Shown one piece after another: positions 56,601-64,000 of a stretch of DNA of 64,000 nt (positions are counted from its first letter, which is position 1; each line of letters starts with the position of its first letter). The stretch comes from Symsagittifera roscoffensis (Eukaryota > Xenacoelomorpha > Acoela > Convolutidae), in assembly GCF_963678635.1 (NCBI RefSeq), contig NC_087070.1:23746933-23810932 (forward strand), written 5' to 3'. The notes under the pieces are model-generated. The model was not told the DNA's origin. It saw nothing but the letters and a program-made list of their open reading frames with translations, and did not search any database. The position numbers were made by a program, and so were the translations under genes.

Positions 56601-57839
56601 GGAATACATGAGACCATCCATGGTCCCATACATAAAATGGTTCGTTCGCTAATAATGTTTCGTCGTTTGTCTGGTCTAAAATTTTTTCTTTCCCGTGATA
56701 TTAGGTCTAAATTTTATTGGAAAAAATCTATTATGAAATATGCTCGGACATTTTGTAAATCAACTTAAGCTATTTGTGATGTTTCACTATCGGTGAGTGT
56801 GTCACGAATTGAGTCAAGGAATCGTGAGAAAAAATATTTTGCGTCTTACTATTGCGTGTCGAGATGATTGCAGTGATGATACATAAAATGTTTCATTTGA
56901 TTCGAAGATAGAAAAATAACTGTAAATGATGAAAAAAATTGAACTGATTTTTTGAAAAATGAGTTTGCTCTTTGTGAGTGTTGATATTGAAAAGTTTTCA
57001 TATACTCTGTGAAAAAGTTTGAGAAAATTAATCATATATCATCTGTTTGCATTCGGTATGGTGGTTGATTTGATGTTGTGATGGTAAAAATTCGATAAAA
57101 AACATGCCGTAATGTGAAGTGATATTATTGATGCCTCGAAAGAAGTGATCAAGTATTTGTCTTTTAATTTTTACTTCTAGTTTATATAGAATATTTCCTT
57201 TTTGAAACAAATGTACGATTATATTGTGGCAAATTTATAGTACTTGTCCTCTTGCGTGATCAATTTGTGGATTAATGACAAAGGGAAGGAAAAAGTTATT
57301 GTCAAAATTATCATCCTATCGAATCATTTTTATGTGCGGAGTTACAGTTAGTGTGTAACTTTCAATTTGTCTTATTGGTTGATTCCAATTATAGAGTCTT
57401 ACTGGTTTGCGAAAATATGATTTGTTATTCTACGTTTACCTCATTAGGATGATGCTGTTTTGGATTCTGATTCTGAAAAAAATCTATGGTTGTCTATTGG
57501 CTACTTTTGCTGTGGATTAAATCTCGAGAGTTTTGAAGTTCTTGTATTGTTGTTGAGCCAGATTCGGAAACTGCGTTTCGTGTTCGGGATAATTTTGACT
57601 TATTGATTTGTTTTTGTGACTATTGCCTTCTTTTTTGCTTGTTTTTGCGATCTGATGTCTCCTATCACCTGTTTTTGCTATGTAGTTACAAGATCGTATC
57701 TTTCTACATTTCTGAAGACTTATTGTTTGCTTGTTTCTTAAAAAATTCTTGACATAAGTGTTCGAGTGATGGTTGCAAAATCCAAGGATTAGGTTTTTTA
57801 TTTCATAATTTGTAAATCCATACATTTTTTCTGCGGTTA

Positions 57840-59109
57840 TTTTAACCCTGGTGGGCAGATTGTCGAGTATATTTGGGTTGGATAGAGAGAGTATATCAAT
57901 TCGTTGTTTTATGCTTTTTCAAGTGGTTAAATTTTGTAAGAAATTTAATCACTATTAGGGTCTGATTTGTGATCAAGGAATGGAGAATAGTAAATAAAAC
58001 TACAAGTTTCAGGTATGATTTGAACACAAGCAGATCTTTAGATACTATTTTAAGTCTTGCTTGTTTTAAGATTTGTTTTAACCTGGGTGGAGTAAGAGAA
58101 GGGGCTGAAGTGAAGGATGAGTAACCGAAGTTCTTCAGTGTTAATTTTATTTATATTGGCTATTTATTTGGAAATCTTCAGTTAGCCCTGGGTCTTTTGT
58201 AAAGAATAGAGAGTGAATCGACGATTGCGGACGTTAGACACTAGTATCAAGATGTGCGGAGAACAAAATTGTTCTAATTGATCCAAGGAAAACCTTGATG
58301 ATCAAGTGTTTTGAATTGATTTTAACTTTAAAGTTAATTCGAAAACTAAAGAAACAAGGACAGATATCATGATCTGGCTTAAAGAAAAGTTAGGTTTGTT
58401 TAAAACAAGGATAGGCTTTGACAAGATTCAAGTTAAAATTTAAACAGCTATTTAGAATTTTAAGTATTTTTTTTTAATTCAAAGATTTAAATGATATTAG
58501 TTTTTTGAGGGAGTTTGTTCTAAATTTTAGATGAAGAAACAAAAAACACGATAGATGAGAATATAAGATTTTGAGTCCTTGAAAAAAAAAATTTTTATAT
58601 AATTTTCATGAAACCAGTTTAAATTTTTATACTAACTAACCGTTGTTTTTTTACTCAATTTGTTTTAATTTTATAAAAGTTATAAAGTTACTGCAGACTT
58701 CTGAAAATAAATTGCTTTTGTTGTTTTAGGTCTACCGTCTTGGTAATATTTATAACTAGTTATACATCATGGGGAGATATTTATCTTGGAAATGAGTCTT
58801 ACTGGTCCAAATAATTTATTTCATATCAGTGAATGAAAACGTACTGCATTGATAATTTTGTAGAGTAGCAGTCATTGCAGTCTGCTTTTTCGTTTCACGA
58901 CATAGAAGATCGGTCCGCTCTTCGGGTTTTGACCTGGTGTAAGCTTGAACACTTTTTGGTATTGATTATACTTATTGAGACGTGGAGGTAATATTTCAAT
59001 ACTCCTTAGCATTTTGTGTTATGTGTTCGGATCTTAGACCTTAAGTCTATTTCGAGTTTGCTGAATCTGAATTTGTAGAGGTCTGTTTGAGACTCTTGGC
59101 CAAACCAGA
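57840..59109 (-). other. 5' leader of element 2
   Basis: Non-coding, related to 47.6-48.85 kb of element 1. A-rich purine stretches on the plus strand near 58340-58460. No primer-binding site could be assigned with confidence. Confidence 0.45.
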
Positions 59110-59385
59110 TGAGTTTACGTCCGGGGTGACTCACTCACAGAGTAAATTCAGATAAGGTACACCACCTGTTTGTCACGCTATCTTATTATCGGCCGGATAG
59201 GTTCGTGCAACTTCTACGTCTATTTAATCTGATCTGGCTAAAACTAAAATCAGTTTCAGCCTTACAAATTATTGTAAGTGATAGTTATGGATCATGATTG
59301 GTTAGTCCTAAATATTTTACTGAGACAGTTTATCAAGAATTTAGTAGGATAAAACAAATACTTGTTTTAAACTGGTTCCACGATT
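59110..59385 (-). repeat. 5' LTR of element 2, partial
   Basis: Matches 50735-51012 closely (CCGGGGTGACTCACTCACAG, TTTAATCTGATCTGGCTAAA, GATAGTTATGGATCATGAT). The match stops at GGTTCCAC and unrelated sequence follows. Confidence 0.8.
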
Positions 59386-61530
59386 TTTCTGTGGAAATCT
59401 TCCAAAAAGTGATTAAAAACGCATACAAAAATGCTTAAAATTCGAATGCTGCCAAAAAACGTTGTGGAACAAAAAACAATATCCTTTGCTCTGAAAATTC
59501 CAGACTCAAATTGTCAAAACAAGAAAACATCCTTGTTGCCAGATAGGCGGACTGTTCTTTTTTTATAGAAGAAACCGCCAATTTCTTCGTCTACATGTTT
59601 GATCCTAATCATTACCGAGGTTAAAGTGCCGCACAAGGCAGACAATAAATGCCCATTGGTCGTATCTCCAGTTTTTCTTATACCTTATCTCTTCTTAGCA
59701 GCATAGGGTTTGGACAAAACCGATCTTTTTTCACTCAATTGTAGTAGTAACACGGTTCTAATTTTTAATGTGTTTTGCTGAAAATGAAAAAAAAAACGAA
59801 TTACTTGGACATCGAACTCATATTTTTGAAAACTGAACCCAACCATACTTCTGTTCCATCGTTACCACTTTGTCTTACCACAAACTTAAAAACAGTTAAA
59901 TGAGGCTGTTGAATGGCATGATCTGCAAATAATTAGCTTTTGATTGGATTATCTTCCCAACAGGCGAACAACAAGGGTCCAGGGTACAGGAAGAGGTGCA
60001 GAAAGATATCATACACTTGTTTTTATAAAAGATATCATATACATTGTCTTCAGAGTTTTGTTGCATTTGTGTATACAGTAACAATTTTTGTAATAAACTG
60101 CACATGCTATAAAGTTTTAAACGGTTTGCATACCAGAAAACTATGACTTTTCATTTTCGGTATGTACTTGCTAGCAAAAATGCACAACGTTCTTTTGATT
60201 CAACGTTGGCGCGAACACATTCGCCGAAGTTTTGGGATTGCACTTAATTCTCACTCATTGAAGAATTTGATAATAAATTCTTGGGAAAAAATTAAAACAG
60301 AAGTTCATCTCAGTTTTTATTAGAAGTTCTACGATTCTTAAGGATTCATTAGCTTTGCCCTACAGCGCCAGAAACCACCCCGGCTCCTCCCCCCCATCAC
60401 CTGCAAATTTTTAAAAGTAATTTTGATGATCACATTGTCCTATTATTATGAAAATTGATGTGCAGACTGATTAAACCGTGACCAACACATTTAGTCTTCA
60501 GTGCAACCGCTAGTTTAGCATAAACGGTGCCACTAATTACTTGTTTGGATAATTTTTCCGTTTTTTCCCCAGATTTCACGCCAAGTTAGCAGACAAAATT
60601 GGACTGAATTTAAAATCAAGATTCCATTATATGGTGATTTTGTGGTCAACCTGTTTAAGTTTTTAGAATCATTGAATATAGAGTTATTGAATATAAATTG
60701 TTTAATTTTTTTTCACAGCAACAATATCCTTTTCATTGGATTGTAACTGGTTTTTATAAAATTAGAAAAAAATTGAACAACTTAATTGACCTCTGCATGA
60801 CATTTTTTATAACAATCAAACAAAGTGAACAATTATTTTATTTGTAAAATTTTGCAGGTGGTAGAGAGGAAGGATAAAGAGCCTTTAATTCTTTTTTGAT
60901 AGGATTTTAATTGATTTCAACTTCTTGAAAAAATGAGTTATAATAGGTTTACAATCCAATTCAAATTGTTAGTGTAAATATAATCCATCTTAAATAAATT
61001 GTTTTAGGCTGTTTTTCACTTTCCCACATCTTTCAGTTTCAATTTCGAAAAGTTTTCAATATTGTCACAATTCAAGGAAGTTGTTTAGCATATTGAAGAA
61101 CCCAACCATTGTGTTTACAATGAACCTTCAATTTTTGCATCGTAAGAATACGCATTAAGCCATAAAAACACGTAAAACAACTGAAAAACTAGAAAATTTG
61201 AAAGGTGAGGTCAGAATGGTATGGACTTTGCTTGCGAACGCTGTAATTCATTTAATCGATTGTTTTTTTGTTAAAATCCAGTGTGCGCCCTCAAAACACG
61301 ACAGGTTTGCGGGAGTGCTACTCCAAAACATGAGAAAGTTTTGTTGCACGTTTTGTTGATCATCGCACGTTTTTTTCTTCTCGCATTCTCAAACAGTTGG
61401 TAAAGCACGGGTTGAAGCTGCACCGGTTGAGAGTGCAAGTTTTCGACAAAAAGCAAGCGGTATCAACTCTTTATCTCAAGCATGCGATATAAACTGCTTT
61501 TACCATCGCAATTATAGTAAGTGCTTTTAG
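59386..61530. other. Intergenic or intronic, nothing certain
   Basis: Possibly upstream introns of the gene whose 3' exons lie at 61.5-62.0 kb. An acceptor-like TTCCCAACAG at 59962 is followed by an open stretch, but no donor fits. An AACGTTGGCGCGAACACATT stretch at about 60204 weakly resembles 28999. A C-rich run lies near 60380. Confidence 0.35.
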
Positions 61531-62001
61531 CTATGTGCCAATTCAAAGAGCCTGCTAGATAACACTAAGTTTATTTCGCTGACAAGGTATGAAATGACTT
61601 TTGAAATAAAAAGAACAAAAGATTTATTTAATTGTCAAAAAACTTTGATAATCATTGGCAATAAAAATGTAACTTTGACTCCTTTTTTAAAGTTATTTCA
61701 TTATGCCCCTTTTTTTATAGAACTGAAGAACGTCATACATTAGTGTACCACTCAATTTGAAAAGCTTAACTACGCAAACCTAATAGCAAGAATACTTAAT
61801 TTGTTTTTAGGCATCGCCGCTTTTCTTTAAAGACTATGAGGATATTTTCAATGGCTTGCTGGTCCCTAACACAAAAGATTTCCACGAGTAAGTTCAACTG
61901 TTTTATTATGCATAGGATAACTGTAACTGTGTTTCCTTTTTCTTTTCAATTTTAGAAGGCGATCGAAAATTTGCAATTGGGTTTTTTCCACATTTAAATA
62001 A
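61531..62001 (+). CDS. 3' exons of an unrecognised host gene
   Basis: The clearest exon is 61811-61887, between the acceptor TTGTTTTTAG and a consensus donor GTAAGT. Its best frame reads ASPLFFKDYEDIFNGLLVPN then TKDFHE. Through a 68-base intron it joins 61956-62001 (acceptor TTTCAATTTTAG), reading RRSKICNWVFSTFK and a TAA at 61999-62001 inside an AATAAA (61997-62002). A further candidate exon, 61531-61586, has acceptor GTGCTTTTAG and donor AAG/GTATGA. Its only open frame enters the next exon in a different frame (HRRFSLKTMRIF...), which also stays open. So splicing is fairly clear but the reading frame is not settled. No family recognised. Confidence 0.4.
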
Positions 62002-62284
62002 AAACAAGACCAGTTGATAGGCAGTCGAAAATTCTTGGAATTGGAGCAACTGTCAAAAACTTTAACATTCGAGCATAATTGCGATTAAAGCAACTGATTC
62101 TAGACAAAGTCACAACTGAAGCAAAACCAAAAAAGGAACAAGGTTGCTTGTATCAGTTGAAAATCTCGAATTTTCTGACCGCCTTATAAGTTATGTTTAC
62201 AAGTTTTGATAAAGTCTGGAGAAAAACTATCGCGAGGAACAATTTTTAATCGTTTTTAAGTTTTTTTCAATTTTCTTTTCAATC

Positions 62285-64000
62285 TATGTATAACTGATGA
62301 TCCCTATATATATTGTTCCCTAAGTAAAACCAATGATCCCTATGTATAACTTTCATAGCTAATGATCCCTATGTAAAAATGTATACCTAATGATCCCTAT
62401 GTAAAATATTTATACCTAATGATCCCTATGTAAAATATTTATACCTAATGATCCCTATGTAAAATATTTATACCTAATGATCCCTATGTAAAAAAAGTAT
62501 ACCTAATGATCCCTATGTAAACTTTTTACACCTAATGATCCCTATGTAAAAAATTTATACCTAATGATCCCTATGTAAAAAATTTATACCTAATGATCTC
62601 TATGTAAAAAATTTATACCTAATGATCCCTATGTATAAATTTTATAGCTAATGATCCCTATGTAAAAATTTAGCCTAATGATCCCTATGGAAAATTTTTA
62701 TTATTTATACCTAATGATCCCTATGTAAAATGTTTATACCTAATGATCCCTATGTAAAAAAAATATACCTAATGATCCCTATGTAAAATATTTATACCTA
62801 ATGATCCCTATGTAAAATATTTATACCTAATGATCCCTATGTAAAAAAGTTATACCTAATGATCCCTATGTAAAATTTTCATACCTAATGATCCCTATGT
62901 AAAAAATTTATACCTAATGATCCCTATGTAAAAAATTTATGCCTAATGATCCCTATGTAAAAAATGTATACCTAATGATCCCTATGTAAAATATTTATAC
63001 CTAATGATCCCTATGTAAAAAATTATACCTAATGATCCCTATGTAAAATTTTCATACCTAATGATCCCTATGTAAAAAATTTATACCTAATGATCCCAAT
63101 GTAAAAAATTTATACCTAATGATCCCTATGTAAAATATTTATACCTAATGATCCCTATGTAAAATATTTATACCTAAAGATCCCTATGTAAAATATTTAT
63201 ACCTAATGATCCCTATGAAAAAAGTTATACCTAATGATCCCTATGTAAAATTTTCATACCTAATAATCCCTATCTAAAAAATTTATACCTAATGATCCCT
63301 ATGTAAAAAATTTATACCTAATGATCCCTATGTAAAAAATGTATACCTAATGATCCCTATGAATAATTTTTATAGCTAATGATCCCAGGGTAAATATTTA
63401 TACCTAATGATCCCTATGTAAAATATTTATACCTAATGGTTCCTATGTACAATATTTATACCTAATGATCCCTATGTAAAAAATTTAAACCTAATGATCC
63501 CTATGTAAAATGTTTATACCTAATGATCCCTATGTAAAAAAATTATACCTAATGATCCCTATGTAAAATACTTATACCTAACGATCCCTATGTAAAATAT
63601 TTATATCTAATGATCCCTATGTAAAATATTTATACCTAATGATCCCTATGTAAAAAAGTTATACCTAATGATCCCTATGTAAAATTTTCATACCTAATGA
63701 TCCCTATGTAAAAAATTTATACCTAATGATCCCTATGTAAAAAATTTATACCTAATGATCCCTATGTAAAAATGTATACCTAATGATCCCTATGAATATC
63801 TAATGATCCCTATGTAAAATATTTATACCTAATGATCCCTATGTAAAAAAGTTATACCTAATGATCCCTATGAATATCTAATGATCCCTATGTAAAATTT
63901 TCATACCTAATGATCCCAATGTAAATATTTATACCTAATGATCCCTATGTAAAATATTTATACCTAATGGTTCCTGTGTACAATATTTATACCTAATGAT
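62285..64000. repeat. 29-bp minisatellite running off the window
   Basis: About 55-60 units of CCTAATGATCCCTATGTAAA plus a 9-10-base A/T linker ending in ATA. The core is nearly invariant. The linker varies among forms such as ATATTTATA, AAATTTATA, AAAGTTATA, TTTTCATA and AAATGTATA. These forms recur in the same order (TTTTCATA, AAATTTATA, AAATTTATA, AAATGTATA), for example from about 62875, 63045, 63250 and 63685, so blocks of several units were copied together. The array enters from decayed units near 62285 and has no end in view. Confidence 0.95.

Larger units (their letters stand above)
50735..59385 (-). mobile_element. Gypsy-like LTR retrotransposon without envelope region (element 2), fossil
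   Basis: Same family as element 1, same orientation. The downstream LTR spans about 50735-51358. The upstream LTR is represented only by 59110-59385. The ~7.7-kb interior has leader, Gag, CCHC knuckle (54844-54894), Arg/Ser/Asn-rich tail, reverse transcriptase (53.3-53.7 kb), RNase H (about 52.9 kb) and integrase (51.36-51.75 kb). Integrase ends almost at the LTR, so the 8-kb extra part of element 1 is absent. Broken many times; one LTR incomplete. The two LTRs are well matched where both exist. Confidence 0.8.

Noticed and set aside
59940-60146. Basic open frame ANNKGPGYRKRCRKISY after an acceptor-like site
   Set aside because: No fitting donor, two frames equally open, no family recognised.
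62285-64000. CRISPR-like array of a conserved core with variable spacers
   Set aside because: Linkers are 9-10 bases of A/T drawn from a few forms, not unique spacers, and the setting is eukaryotic.

Overview
The window looks like a gene-poor, AT-rich stretch of a metazoan nuclear genome, most likely a nematode or close to one. The evidence for this is short exons split by GT-AG introns, pyrimidine-rich acceptors of the TTTTCAG/TTTTAG type, AATAAA signals that overlap or closely follow stop codons, and BEL/Pao, gypsy-like, MULE and hAT-like repeats. Nothing looks bacterial: there are no operons and no long unbroken genes. The species call is inference.

Layout. 1-2.0 kb: anonymous sequence, fold-back arrays of the motif AACCGCTC, a C-rich tract and a tRNA-Arg(UCG)-like sequence with a T-run behind it. 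2.0-5.1 kb: a decayed Mutator-like (MULE) DNA transposon with roughly 0.5-kb terminal inverted repeats and a transposase remnant; further single TIR copies lie at 5.3 and 15.2 kb. 5.5-11.4 kb: diverged duplicated blocks and many copies of an ATTATAAT palindrome, running into a host gene. 9.99-12.28 kb (+): the 3' part of a gene for a secreted or surface protein with the C-terminal half of a von Willebrand factor A (vWA) domain; four exons can be read. 13.1-13.5 kb: a three-unit tandem repeat. 16.2-21.6 kb: a satellite of 33 units with a 444-bp higher-order period, with fold-back elements at both edges. 22.3-23.7 kb (+): exon pieces of one or two unrecognised genes, separated by a complete 262-bp hAT-type MITE with a perfect 8-bp target duplication.

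24.4-26.3 kb (-): a BEL/Pao retrotransposon fossil. 27.0-27.8 kb: a 420-bp tandem duplication. 29,672-29,871: assembly gap. 31.1-49.6 kb (-): an 18.4-kb gypsy-like LTR element with about 8 kb of extra sequence, including envelope-like pieces, between integrase and 3' LTR. 50.7-59.4 kb (-): a second, shorter member of the same family without that extra region. 61.5-62.0 kb (+): 3' exons of a further host gene. 62.3 kb to the end: a 29-bp minisatellite that runs off the window.

The host genes are islands in repeat sequence and show no common pathway. The most informative points are the MULE with long TIRs, the vWA gene with two possible 3' ends, the mod-3 arithmetic of the satellite that leaves long open frames without coding, and the contrast between the two gypsy-like elements, one carrying a large extra module and one not. 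All boundaries were judged by eye.
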